DNA of 64,000 nucleotides from Streptomyces polyasparticus (lineage in GTDB: Bacteria > Actinomycetota > Actinomycetes > Streptomycetales > Streptomycetaceae), in the NCBI RefSeq assembly GCF_014493765.1, contig NZ_JACTVJ010000003.1, positions 124,001 to 188,000 on the forward strand, read 5' to 3'. The position numbers and the translations under genes were made by a program. The stretch's first letter is position 1; each line of letters starts with the position of its first letter. Below, in pieces: positions 48,223 to 56,816 of this stretch. The notes beneath the pieces were generated by a model. It was not told where the DNA came from, did not search any database, and saw only the letters and a list, made by a program, of their open reading frames with translations.

Positions 48223-49962
48223 CTAGTCGATCACCGGCGGCACTGCACCCCGCCGCCGGGCCGTCCACGTCTCTTCGTCTTCCGTCAGGTAGTCCGGACG
48301 ATCGGCTCCTGGCTGCTCTTCTTCCTCGTTCGGTCGTCGCTGCTCTGCTCGACCACCAGTGAGGCCGGCACCGCCTGCGGTGAACGATCCACCCACGGGA
48401 CGGCGGCCGGGGTTGCTGCCGCGAGGTGCTCCGACAATTCCGTTGGAGCTGGGAGTGCCACGTCCGGTCGACCGCGGCGCGCTTCCTGAGTTCGATCCGA
48501 TGACGCCGGGCTGGCCTGGCCTGGCGGTGCCCCGTCCAGCCTGCGGGCCTTCTGCGCCGATGACTGTGCCGCGTGGCAGGCGCGATGCTGGAGAATTCGT
48601 GGACGCCCGTTGGGGCGAGCCGCCCATGATGCCGTTCGGGTTTCCGGCTCGGACGCTGCTTGCCCCGCTCCGGCCAACCGGACCCGTCTGACCAGCGTTG
48701 ACCGACTTGGCGGGTGTGCCGCCAACAATTCCTGGCCTACCAACGGGGTTCGCGCGGCCGGGAGTGGTCTGGCCTGGGCCGACACTCGTTGGGCGCCCCG
48801 TGATCCCTGGGGAACGCCCAGTCGTCGGATTGTTCGGTCCTGTGCCCCCGGAACGGCCGAGCGGGCCCGGGGCGCGAGATGCGCCGATCGACTTAGTCGG
48901 GAGCCCTTTCCCTGTCTGGACAGGGTTCACCGGGCCGGTTGCGAACGGTGGCATGCCATTCGAGGGACCGTTGGGAGATGTCGGGGGTGGCGAGGTGGGG
49001 GCAGTGGCTGTGGGAGGTGCCGGTGGTGCCGCCACGCTGTCGATCTCCATCGAGACGTTCGGCTGGGGTGCGGGCGCGACGGCGGCCGCACCAGGAGTAG
49101 CGCCACCAAGGGCTACTGAAGCGTCTCGGTCGAGAGCGGGTGTCGATGTGGCGCGGCTCGGCGCAGTGGCGCCAGAGGTGCCGCTCGGGTCCTCGAAGCG
49201 GTTTTCCGGCATTGGCACCGCCGCCCGCAACCCCTCCGGAAACCGGGGCTCCTTCTGCCCAGCCAACATCTCCTCGGACACCGCATAAAACGAGGCCAGC
49301 CGATTCATCTGGTTGATCGCCTCCTGGCGATCCCCCTCGACCTTCACAGCCATCTGGTACTCAGGATTGCTGTCGATCTTCTCGATCTCGGCGAAGTCCT
49401 TGAGCGGCCGCGGGTCGAGCCTGCCGTCCCGCGGCGGCCGCGCAGCCTGTACGGACGCGAGCCCCGTGCTCGCCGTCTTCATCTGCTCGCCCGCGCCGTT
49501 CGCGAACGTGCCGATGGACCAGGCGTGTTGGGCCAGCGCGCGCCCGAAGCGGCGGAACTCCTCCGCGCCCTCGCCCTGCCACTCGACCTTGGTGACGTAC
49601 TGATCGAGCTCCTCGGCCGCCTCGTTGAGCTTGTCCTTGGCTTTGATGAGCGCATTGCCGGCGTGCTCGAGCTCGCTCGGCTTCGCCTGATCCAGCAGAT
49701 CGAGCAGGGCGTTGAGCGGCTGCTTGTCGAAGTTGCTCCTGCCGAACGCGCCACCGGCGGTGCCCCCGAAGGGCATCAGCTCCTGCATCCTCGTGAAGGC
49801 GTCCGAGACGCCGTGCATCCCGTGGATATTGGCGGACGAGGCCGCCTGCTCCGCCTCGTACTTCTCGGCGTACTCCGCGGGCGTGAGCTCCTTCGGCGGC
49901 TCCGGCGCGGCCTTGGGCTCAGCAGCAGATGTGGGCTGGTTCTTGTCACTCACGTCCGTCAC
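48223..49962 (-). CDS. WXG-type protein with long Pro/Gly-rich tail (PPE-like layout)
   Basis: A 579-aa protein. Residues ~50-240 are helical with a WXG turn in VEWQGEGAEEFRRFGRAL near residue 128, which suggests a secreted or secretion-linked WXG100/PPE-like substrate. Residues 260-560 are low-complexity Pro/Gly/Arg/Thr sequence (PGRANPVGRPGIVGG, TPSSNGIVGAPRG), with an acidic end. GTG 49962 overlaps the preceding gene's stop (GTGA), so they are coupled. The exact family is not certain. Confidence 0.72.
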   Translation of the reverse strand: MTDVSDKNQPTSAAEPKAAPEPPKELTPAEYAEKYEAEQAASSANIHGMHGVSDAFTRMQELMPFGGTAGGAFGRSNFDKQPLNALLDLLDQAKPSELEHAGNALIKAKDKLNEAAEELDQYVTKVEWQGEGAEEFRRFGRALAQHAWSIGTFANGAGEQMKTASTGLASVQAARPPRDGRLDPRPLKDFAEIEKIDSNPEYQMAVKVEGDRQEAINQMNRLASFYAVSEEMLAGQKEPRFPEGLRAAVPMPENRFEDPSGTSGATAPSRATSTPALDRDASVALGGATPGAAAVAPAPQPNVSMEIDSVAAPPAPPTATAPTSPPPTSPNGPSNGMPPFATGPVNPVQTGKGLPTKSIGASRAPGPLGRSGGTGPNNPTTGRSPGITGRPTSVGPGQTTPGRANPVGRPGIVGGTPAKSVNAGQTGPVGRSGASSVRAGNPNGIMGGSPQRASTNSPASRLPRGTVIGAEGPQAGRGTARPGQPGVIGSNSGSAPRSTGRGTPSSNGIVGAPRGSNPGRRPVGGSFTAGGAGLTGGRAEQRRPNEEEEQPGADRPDYLTEDEETWTARRRGAVPPVID

Positions 49963-50507
49963 CCCATGTCCTGCGAGCCGTACGACTTGTCGTCGGAGCT
50001 CGGCTGCTCGGCGGGCTTGCCCGCGTCATCCGTGGGCTTCGCCGCCGCCTCGGCCCGCTTACGTTCCTCCTCGGCCCGCTCCCGCTCCACCTCGACCCGC
50101 GTCTGAATCGAGTAGAAGCGCTGCCGCAGTTCCTCTTCGAGGTTGTCGTAACCCACCTCGGACGCACGGACCGCGATCTGCAGCATCTCGATCTGGTCGC
50201 CCAGCGAACGGGAGAGCTTCACCAGGCTCTGGTGCACGCGGTTGTACTGCGTGAAGAAGCCGTCCGCCTCGACGAAGGGCACGTTGGATCCGCTGAAAGC
50301 CGCTCGCGTGAGCCGCTGCTCGGCCACCTTCGTACTGCCGGCCGCGCTGTTCTCCAGCTCGGACAGCAATGTGTCGACCCTGGACTGGAAGCGCTTGAGC
50401 GCACCGACGCCCTTCTCCAGATCGGCGCTCCCCGACCCGGATCCGCCGCTCGCTTTGGACTGCGCCATGATCTGCGCCGCCGCGCCGCCTCCGACAGCCT
50501 CAAGCAC
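49959..50507 (-). CDS. Helical WXG-related ESX-locus protein
   Basis: A 182-aa, almost wholly helical protein, with no WXG itself. The helices ADLEKGVGALKRFQSRVDTLL and QYNRVHQSLVKLSRSLGDQIEML have the length and heptad pattern of WXG100 partners. A charged coiled-coil and K/E/A tail follow. It probably pairs with the next, overlapping WXG-type protein. GTG 50507 has GGGAGG nine bases upstream; ATG 50468 is an alternative start. A good promoter lies upstream, so it probably leads the operon that runs on to the mycosin and esx genes. Confidence 0.7.
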   Translation of the reverse strand: MLEAVGGGAAAQIMAQSKASGGSGSGSADLEKGVGALKRFQSRVDTLLSELENSAAGSTKVAEQRLTRAAFSGSNVPFVEADGFFTQYNRVHQSLVKLSRSLGDQIEMLQIAVRASEVGYDNLEEELRQRFYSIQTRVEVERERAEEERKRAEAAAKPTDDAGKPAEQPSSDDKSYGSQDMG

Positions 50508-50553
50508 GCCGCTCGCCCTCCCCGTTTCCCCGTTTGCACCGCTGGTAAGTCAT

Positions 50554-50587
50554 TGCGATAGCAGTAACGCGAACATCACCTATCGCA
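50554..50587. promoter_or_regulatory. Inverted repeat, candidate operator at the esx operon start
   Basis: Eight-base arms TGCGATAG and CTATCGCA separated by 18 bases, just downstream of the predicted transcription start. The site could be bound by a repressor. Confidence 0.45.
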
Positions 50588-50595
50588 GCACAGCC

Positions 50596-50624
50596 ACTCT
50601 ATCCACTGCCTACGACAGCACCAA
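50596..50624 (-). promoter_or_regulatory. Promoter of the WXG/mycosin/esx operon
   Basis: -35 TTGGTG (50624-50619) and -10 TAGAGT (50601-50596) lie 17 bases apart on the - strand, about 90 bases before the GTG start at 50507. Confidence 0.6.
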
Positions 50625-50771
50625 CTGTCTTCCGCATGACGTGACTTCCCTTACAAGCCACAGTTCGCACGATCCCCGCCGGGCATGATCCTGCGCGTCC
50701 GGTTTGCCCGTGCGCGCGCATCGCTCCCGTAACAGGAATGCGAAGAAAACGCGAAGACAGCGGTGCGGTCG

Positions 50772-52040
50772 TTACACCTCGCCGCCGGACACACGGGCCG
50801 CGCGGCGCCGGGAGTCCCGGTACGCCACCGCCCCACCCGCCACAGCGGCCACCAGCACACCGCCGCCGATCAGCACATACGTGGCGAGGCGTGCGTTGCG
50901 TTCGTCCGGGGTCTCACTCGTCACCAGTGCGCCGGGCTCGGGTGCCTGCGCCGCCGGTACACCCTCATGAGGGACGGGTGATTCCAGCGGGCGGTCGTCC
51001 TCCGTGAGAGCGCGCACAGGGTCGACGACTCCCCAGCCAACCAGGCGGTCATGGCCGGCGACGGAGCGTTCGGCGGTCTGCTCGATCTGCGCGACGATCT
51101 GGTGGGCCTTCCAGTCGGCGTGCTTCTCCTTGATGAGGGCCGCGACCGCGGCGGCGTACGGCGCGGAGAAACTCGTACCGTTGTCGGCGCAGTGCCCGCC
51201 GCCGGGAACCGTGGAGACCATGTCCACGCCCGGCGCCGCGACATCCACGAACTCGCCGGACTGCGAGAAGGCCGCGCGCTCGTTGTTGCGGTCGGAGGAC
51301 GCCACCGCGAGCACGCCGTCGAAGGCGGCGGGGTACGTCTCCTTGACGTTGCCGCCGAGGCCGTCGTTGCCGGCCGACGCGACCACCACCACGTTCTTGC
51401 TCAGGGCGAAGTCCACCGCGTTCTTGAGGGCGGAGTCGCCGGCGATCGGATTCACCGTGTCCTGGGAGATGTTGATGACATCCGCACGGGCCGAGACCGC
51501 GTAGCGGATGGCCGTGGCGAGGGTGCCCGAATCCCCGTTGCCCGCCGCGTCGTTGTGCTGGATCGGAATGATCGTCGCGCCGGGCGCGAGCCCCACGAAC
51601 CCGGTGCCCTTCGCGGGCCGCGCCGCGATGATGCCGGCCACCTTGGTGCCGTGTCCGACGGTGTCGGTGGTGCCCTGCTCGTTGCCGCGCTCGAGCTTGT
51701 TCCCCTGCTCGTCCTTGGCGTCCTTCGGGATGTAGTTACGTCCGGCTCGTACGTCGACGGCGCCCTTGAGCTGCTCGTTCTTGACGTCGACACCCGTGTC
51801 GATCACCGCCACACGGACGCCCTTGCCGGTCGCTTCCTTCCACAGCTCGTCGAGCAGGACTCGCTGCAGCGCCCAGGGTCGGCCCTTGAACTTCTCGCCG
51901 CCGAACGTGCACTGACCTGTCGTGTCCGCGACCGCGGGAGATGCCGGAAGCACGGGAAGAGCGGTGAGCGTCACACAGGTGACGGCGGCGGCCGCCGCAC
52001 CGGCCGCCAGTTTCCTGGCGACACGCATCGCGTACGTCAT
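50772..52040 (-). CDS. mycP: Mycosin protease MycP
   Basis: The membrane-anchored S8 protease of the ESX core, needed for secretion and complex stability. 422 aa: signal peptide (LAAGAAAAAVTCVTLTALPVLPASPAVA), catalytic Asp81 in VAVIDTGVD, His130 in TVGHGTKVAG, oxyanion Asn in ASAGNDG and Ser in NGTSFSAP. The C-terminal helix YVLIGGGVLVAAVAGGAVAY precedes a basic tail. The loop near 95-125 (NYIPKDAKDEQGNKLERG) matches the extra MycP loop. It starts 12 bases after eccB, the usual pairing. Confidence 0.93.
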   Translation of the reverse strand: MTYAMRVARKLAAGAAAAAVTCVTLTALPVLPASPAVADTTGQCTFGGEKFKGRPWALQRVLLDELWKEATGKGVRVAVIDTGVDVKNEQLKGAVDVRAGRNYIPKDAKDEQGNKLERGNEQGTTDTVGHGTKVAGIIAARPAKGTGFVGLAPGATIIPIQHNDAAGNGDSGTLATAIRYAVSARADVINISQDTVNPIAGDSALKNAVDFALSKNVVVVASAGNDGLGGNVKETYPAAFDGVLAVASSDRNNERAAFSQSGEFVDVAAPGVDMVSTVPGGGHCADNGTSFSAPYAAAVAALIKEKHADWKAHQIVAQIEQTAERSVAGHDRLVGWGVVDPVRALTEDDRPLESPVPHEGVPAAQAPEPGALVTSETPDERNARLATYVLIGGGVLVAAVAGGAVAYRDSRRRAARVSGGEV

Positions 52041-52052
52041 TTCCGTACCGCC

Positions 52053-53564
52053 CTACGAACCCTGCGGCTGCCGAGCGGCACCCGCGGACAGCCTCGGCCC
52101 GGTGGGCAGGAAGGTCGACCACGCCGCCGGTACGGGAGTGGGCTCGACCCCCTCGTAATCGAGCCGGCTCTGTGCGTCCTGCTGCTGCGCCTGCTGTTCC
52201 TCGCGCTCCTTCGCGGAACCCGACTCACCGATCCCGGCGTCGTCGGTCGCGGTGTCGCCGTTCGCCTGCATCGCGTACCGCAGCCCGGTGTCCGTCACCA
52301 GGAACATCGGACCCGACTTCGTGTCCTCACCCATGACCTGCCGGAACAACAGGCCGGTTCCCGGCGTCACATAGGCACTGCTGCCGCCGTTCGACAGCGG
52401 CATGGGGAAGGATTCGCCCGCCCAGGTGCTCAGCGTCGTCTCACCGGTGTCGCGGTCGACGCCGCGCAGCACGCTGCACACGGTGTCGCGGCTGCCGGCC
52501 TCGTTGACCGGGTCCGGGGCGTCCTGCGGCCACTTCAGACCGAGGTCGAACGCGGCGCCGGGCTCGCTGCCGAGCTCGCCGACGCCGACCGACTTCGGCT
52601 CGCCGCCCTGGCCGACCACGGCCAGGGCCTTGCTGTTGAGCAGCACCTCGGCCATGAAATCGCTGACGGGTGCGAGCCGGTCCTTCAGGACCACGTACTG
52701 CCGCTGCTCGGAGGCCTCTCCGGTCCGCAGCACCGTGCCGACCTTGTAGCCGCCGGGCACCTGCGAGGCCGTCCCCGGACGGTCGGGCAGGGCGGGCGTA
52801 CGCACCGGGTCGCCCTTGTCCAGCGTCGCGAGCCACTCGTCGGAGACCCGCTGGGGCTTGCTGCCGCTGCCGACGAGCGTCTGCATCAGGACCCGGTCGG
52901 CCTTGTCCACTTGGTACGCGACGCCCTTGGCGTCCACCAAGTAGCGGACCTGGTCGGCGTCTTCGACGTACAGCAGCTGACCGCCCTTGAGGCGCTGCTT
53001 GCCGTCCGTGCGGTGCTGCTCCCGCTCGGCGAGCACGAAGGCCGCCTTCTCGATGTCACGTCCGCCGGCACCCGGCCGCTCGCACACCGCCCACCGCTTG
53101 GCCTGCCCGGCGTCGTCCGCCGAGGGCAGCCGGTCCGGTGCGTACGGGATGCCGATGGTCGGGCCGTGGCGCAGCTTGCTGTTGTCGAGCAGCTTCTCCT
53201 TGACGGTGACGACCTTGCCGTCGGCGTCCGACCGCAGAAGGAGCTTGGCGGAAGCCATGTTGAGGACCGGGTGCAGCTGCACCTTGTCGCCTGTCTTGAG
53301 GACGACGTAGCGGGTGGTCGATTCATCGGCCACGATCACGTTCTCGCCCGGTTTGTCCCATCCGGGAGGGGCGACCGGCTTGAACATGCCCCAGGCCCCG
53401 AACACCGCGAGCACCACGACCCCGACGATCGCGCCCGGCATCACCGCGCGCAGCGGTTTCGGTGCGCCTTCCTCGGTGCCCGACGGGTTGGGCTGCAGGA
53501 ACTGCGCCACAAGCCGACGCTTCGCGAAGGTGTAGGCGTTAAGTTCGTCCCGCCGTGATGCCAT
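52053..53564 (-). CDS. eccB: ESX membrane subunit EccB
   Basis: A core channel subunit with most of its mass outside the membrane. 503 aa. The N-terminus MASRRDELNAYTFAKRRLVAQFLQP is typical of EccB. One helix follows at about residues 41-60 (AIVGVVVLAVFGAWGMF). The large outer domain carries repeated KxGDKVQLHPVLNMASAKLLL and VPGGYKVGTVLRT segments. ATG 53564 was chosen for the family N-terminus. The order eccB-mycP is standard. The divergent gene 195 bases away is eccE. Confidence 0.93.
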   Translation of the reverse strand: MASRRDELNAYTFAKRRLVAQFLQPNPSGTEEGAPKPLRAVMPGAIVGVVVLAVFGAWGMFKPVAPPGWDKPGENVIVADESTTRYVVLKTGDKVQLHPVLNMASAKLLLRSDADGKVVTVKEKLLDNSKLRHGPTIGIPYAPDRLPSADDAGQAKRWAVCERPGAGGRDIEKAAFVLAEREQHRTDGKQRLKGGQLLYVEDADQVRYLVDAKGVAYQVDKADRVLMQTLVGSGSKPQRVSDEWLATLDKGDPVRTPALPDRPGTASQVPGGYKVGTVLRTGEASEQRQYVVLKDRLAPVSDFMAEVLLNSKALAVVGQGGEPKSVGVGELGSEPGAAFDLGLKWPQDAPDPVNEAGSRDTVCSVLRGVDRDTGETTLSTWAGESFPMPLSNGGSSAYVTPGTGLLFRQVMGEDTKSGPMFLVTDTGLRYAMQANGDTATDDAGIGESGSAKEREEQQAQQQDAQSRLDYEGVEPTPVPAAWSTFLPTGPRLSAGAARQPQGS

Positions 53565-53638
53565 TTGCTCTGTGCCCCTCTCCCCGTCGGGCGACCAGGG
53601 TCCCACACGCGACCCAGGAGCTCACTGTCGTACCGGCC

Positions 53639-53650
53639 CCCTACTATGCC
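53639..53650 (-). promoter_or_regulatory. GGCATAGTAGGG motif upstream of eccB
   Basis: The same 12-mer, in the same orientation relative to its gene, occurs at 44396-44407 before the propeller gene. It may be a -10 region or an activator site. On the other strand TAGGGT at 53690-53695 is a possible -10 for eccE. Confidence 0.4.
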
Positions 53651-53759
53651 TGTAGGCGGTCGCCTGCCTGCGCCCAGGTGGTGCTCGGGTAGGGTGAGCG
53701 CCCGTCCCAACAGGCAAGCGAATTGCGGCGAATACGGACACAAGGGGGGCTACGCGGCG

Positions 53760-55094
53760 ATGACGACTGCGACGCGCGACCGCACCGGAAGCGGCACCGC
53801 AGGCGCCTCCGCGTCTTCCCGGAGGCAACGGAGCAATCAGGCGCCCGTGCGCCCCACCACTCCGGCCGCGAAGACCCAGCTGCGTCCGCGTTCGCGAACG
53901 GGCCGGCTCGGCCCCTTCCAGCTCCGTCAGCTCGTCCTCGTCGAGGTGGCGCTCGCCGTAGCCGCCGTGGGCGCGGTGCTCGGCGGTCTGTGGCTGATCC
54001 CGGCGGTCGCGCTGGCCGCCGTCCTGGTGCTGCTCGCGGTGATACGGCGCCGGGGACATGCGCTCCAGGACTGGGCCTCGACCGTCTCGGCGTTCAGGGC
54101 CCGCCGCCGTCTCGCCGCGGAGCCGGTGCTTCCGGGCGTCGACCCGCAGCTCGCGCCGACCGTCGAGTGCGTGCCGGGCCTGGCTCCGCACACGTATGTC
54201 GACCGCGACCGCCGCACCATCGGCATGCTCGGCGACGGCACCTTCCTTACCGCGGTGGTACGGGTGGAGGCCGGGGGAGAGGCGCTGCGCCCCGCGTTCG
54301 GCGCGCGCGCCCTGCCGCTGACGCTGCTCGCGGACGCGCTCGAAGTCGACGACATCGTCCTGGAATCGGCCCAGTTGGTGCAGCAGGTCCGCTCGGCGCC
54401 CGCCCCGCACCTGCCGCAGCAGTCGGTCGCGCGCCTTTCCTACGCGCCGCTGCAGCAGCAGACCGGCGCCCCTGCTCTCCGTATGACCTGGGTGGCCCTG
54501 AAGCTCGACCCCGAGCTCTGCGCCGAGGCGGTCGCGGCCCGCGGCGGCGGCATCGAAGGCGCGCAGCGCTGCCTGGTCCGCGCCGCGGACCACGTCGCCA
54601 GCCGTATCACCGGCGCGGGCTTCCGCGCGGCGGTCCTCGACCAGGACGAGCTCAATGCCGCGCTGGCCACGTCGGCCTGCGCCAACCCGATGCTTGCGGC
54701 CCGTGCCACGCGCCCGGACGCGGCGCCGCAGCGCCGCACCGCAGAGACCGCGCGCGTCTGGCGCTGCGACGACCGCTGGCACACCACGTACGCGGTCGGC
54801 CGCTGGCCCGAACTCGGCCGCGCCGCCACCCCGTTGCCGCGGCTCGTCTCGCTGCTGACCTCCATCCCGGCATATGCGACGACCTTCAGCCTGACCGTAC
54901 GGCGCGGCGACCACCGCAGCTCGATGACGGTGAACGGGCATGTCCGCATCACCGGCGGCTCGGACAACGACCTGGTGAACGTACGGCGTTCACTCGAAGG
55001 AGCGGCACGCTCGGCGAAGGTCGGCCTGGTCCGCCTGGACCGCGAACAAGTCCCCGGAGTGCTCGCCACGTTGCCCCTGGGAGGCGCCCGATGA
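53760..55094 (+). CDS. eccE: ESX membrane subunit EccE
   Basis: A peripheral core subunit of the ESX channel. 444 aa: a basic, disordered N-terminus, two closely spaced helices (LVLVEVALAVAAVGAVLGGL and LIPAVALAAVLVLLAVI, about residues 58-100), then a cytoplasmic EccE domain (GMLGDGTFLTAVVRVEAGG, LQQQTGAPALRMTWVALKLD). ATG 53760 has AAGGGGGG ten bases upstream. It overlaps the next gene (ATGA) and is divergent from eccB, sharing a 195-base promoter region. Confidence 0.88.
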   Translation: MTTATRDRTGSGTAGASASSRRQRSNQAPVRPTTPAAKTQLRPRSRTGRLGPFQLRQLVLVEVALAVAAVGAVLGGLWLIPAVALAAVLVLLAVIRRRGHALQDWASTVSAFRARRRLAAEPVLPGVDPQLAPTVECVPGLAPHTYVDRDRRTIGMLGDGTFLTAVVRVEAGGEALRPAFGARALPLTLLADALEVDDIVLESAQLVQQVRSAPAPHLPQQSVARLSYAPLQQQTGAPALRMTWVALKLDPELCAEAVAARGGGIEGAQRCLVRAADHVASRITGAGFRAAVLDQDELNAALATSACANPMLAARATRPDAAPQRRTAETARVWRCDDRWHTTYAVGRWPELGRAATPLPRLVSLLTSIPAYATTFSLTVRRGDHRSSMTVNGHVRITGGSDNDLVNVRRSLEGAARSAKVGLVRLDREQVPGVLATLPLGGAR

Positions 55095-55813
55095 GCCCCT
55101 CGACCGCTGGTACGCCCGGACTGCTGCGCGGCCTGCTCGGCCCCCGCCACCCCGGGCACGCGATGCCGCTCGACGACCTGGGCGCCCTGACGCTCCCCGT
55201 CGGCGACGACGGCGTCGTGATCGGCGACGACGCCGAGGGCCGCCCCCAGATGATCGGCTTCCACCGGCCCATCCCGTACGAGGTGTTGCTGATCGGCGGC
55301 CTGTGGACCGCGCAGGTCCTGGCGCTCCGCGCGGCCGGCACGGGCGCGCGGGTGGCCGTGGAGACGGGCCGCGCACAGGCCTGGACGACCCTGGCCCAGG
55401 CGGCCGGGGCCGGGCTCGAATGCATGACGCTGCACGGCGTGGGCCGCGTACCGCCCATGGGTGCCACGGTCGGCAGCCCGGTCGTGGTGGTCCGCGACTG
55501 CGGTATGCGCCCCCCGCGCGGCCGCGTCGTCGCCTCGCCGTGGCAGTCGGTCCTGACGCTGCTGCCGTACATGAGCCCGGTGGCCCCGCGCCTGATGCGC
55601 AACTCGGCGCTGGTGGGCGTCCAGCGGGTGTCGCCGGGAGAGGCGGAGCAGATCGGCAAGATCCTCGGCCTGAGCGCATCGGAGATCGAGGCGCTGCCGA
55701 CCCTCGCGGACGGCGTGACGCTGTGGTGCGCGGGCGCGGACCGCCAGTGGGTCATGACCATGGGCACGGACGCGGAGTCGGGCCTGCTCGGCGTGGCCCG
55801 CCGGATGGACTGA
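55091..55813 (+). CDS. EccE-linked protein of unknown function
   Basis: A 240-aa cytoplasmic-looking protein with alternating strands and helices: GVVIGDDAEGRPQMIGFHRPI, EVLLIGGLWTAQVLALRAA, GARVAVETGRAQAWTTLAQAA, SPVVVVRDCG. This pattern recalls a P-loop-type fold without a Walker A motif. I do not recognise a named family. Its ATG overlaps the eccE stop, so it is presumably made with EccE and serves the secretion machine. Confidence 0.7.
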   Translation: MSPSTAGTPGLLRGLLGPRHPGHAMPLDDLGALTLPVGDDGVVIGDDAEGRPQMIGFHRPIPYEVLLIGGLWTAQVLALRAAGTGARVAVETGRAQAWTTLAQAAGAGLECMTLHGVGRVPPMGATVGSPVVVVRDCGMRPPRGRVVASPWQSVLTLLPYMSPVAPRLMRNSALVGVQRVSPGEAEQIGKILGLSASEIEALPTLADGVTLWCAGADRQWVMTMGTDAESGLLGVARRMD

Positions 55814-55908
55814 ACTTTCCGCAATCGCCCATGCCCGCCGGGACCGACGGGGCAACATGACCGATGGCACGAGCTGCCACGAACACTTCACCCGAAGGGG
55901 AGACGGGC

Positions 55909-56142
55909 ATGGGCACCCAGCAGGAGAAGGACGAGCTCTACGCACTCGACATCTCGGACGTCGAGTGGCTCTCCCCTCCAGGCACGGAAAACGCGACGGA
56001 ACGCGTGGAGATCGCCTACTTGCCGGGCGGCGGCGTCGCCATGCGCTCCTCGATGGACCCGGACACGGTGCTCCGGTATACGGAGGCGGAGTGGCGGGCG
56101 TTTGTGCTTGGCGCGAGGGATGGGGAGTTCGACCTGACGTGA
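55909..56142 (+). CDS. DUF397 family protein
   Basis: A 77-aa protein of the DUF397 family: LDISDVEWLSPPG, RVEIAYLPGGGVAMRSS and RYTEAEWRAFVLGARDGEFD are the hallmarks. These small proteins usually stand beside an XRE/DUF5753 regulator in Streptomyces; no such regulator is nearby here. ATG 55909 was chosen because GGGGAG lies eight bases upstream; ATG 55864 is an alternative. It converges on the lipoprotein gene across a shared hairpin. Confidence 0.82.
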   Translation: MGTQQEKDELYALDISDVEWLSPPGTENATERVEIAYLPGGGVAMRSSMDPDTVLRYTEAEWRAFVLGARDGEFDLT

Positions 56143-56143
56143 G

Positions 56144-56165
56144 CGGCTAGGGCTCGCCCTAGCCG
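56144..56165. terminator. Hairpin between the convergent DUF397 and lipoprotein genes
   Basis: A perfect 10-bp inverted repeat (CGGCTAGGGC/GCCCTAGCCG) with two bases between the arms. The lipoprotein's TAG stop lies in the right arm. Confidence 0.7.
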
Positions 56166-56809
56166 ACCGGAGCCGGCACTTTTCCGGGAAGGCTGGCTAC
56201 GTCGGTGCATCCAATTGTTTCTGCCAAACGGCGCGAGACCGAGTTGAGGATGGTCATACTTTCGTCTGTCGGTCCGAGAACGCTGTACAGGCTCGCTTTT
56301 ACGAACGGCCTTTTTCCGTCAGGGCCTTCTGTCGGGCATGCGAAGTAAATTCGAGCTCCCCCGGTTTCTCCGACGGCAGCAAACTTTCCCATGGGGAACT
56401 CGTACTCGTTTCGCGCATCCGCTCCCTCAGGATCAGGGGTCGGGTGATGATCAATCGCTTCAAACTCGATATCGAGAAGCGGCTTCCCATTCCTCTCCGC
56501 ATCGGAAACGTAGCAATTTACGGGGTCGGATGACGGACCGCTGTGAAGCTGCTCGACGACGCGATCGAGCGAAAACGCTTGAGATGAGCCGAACCCGTTC
56601 TCGTCAAATTCGGTGCTGCCGGACATCCTCTCCAACGCCTTCCTTGATGCAGAATCCAGGGTTCCGGCGCAGACTTCCGAGGCGGATGGCCTCGCGGGCT
56701 CCGGCGACTTTGAATCGCACCCGGCTGTCACCGCGATGATGGCAGCCACACCTGTTGCGACCTTCAAAGCGATGCCGCATTTCTTACTTGAGAGACATGG
56801 ATTTCGCAC
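56159..56809 (-). CDS. Lipoprotein of the candidate T7SS effector module
   Basis: A 216-aa lipoprotein. The signal is basic then hydrophobic (KVATGVAAIIAVTAGC), with lipobox TAGC and mature start CDSKSPEP. The outer domain has four further Cys and ends in a helix (TILNSVSRRLAETIGC). GTG 56809 starts seven bases after the stop of the 756-aa protein, so I place it in the same transcript. Its DNA is strikingly less GC-rich (29 G+C of 60 in one line, 56461-56520). It could be an immunity, adaptor or surface partner of the upstream protein; the family is unknown to me. Confidence 0.68.
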   Translation of the reverse strand: MRNPCLSSKKCGIALKVATGVAAIIAVTAGCDSKSPEPARPSASEVCAGTLDSASRKALERMSGSTEFDENGFGSSQAFSLDRVVEQLHSGPSSDPVNCYVSDAERNGKPLLDIEFEAIDHHPTPDPEGADARNEYEFPMGKFAAVGETGGARIYFACPTEGPDGKRPFVKASLYSVLGPTDESMTILNSVSRRLAETIGCTDVASLPGKVPAPVG

Positions 56810-56816
56810 TTTCTTC

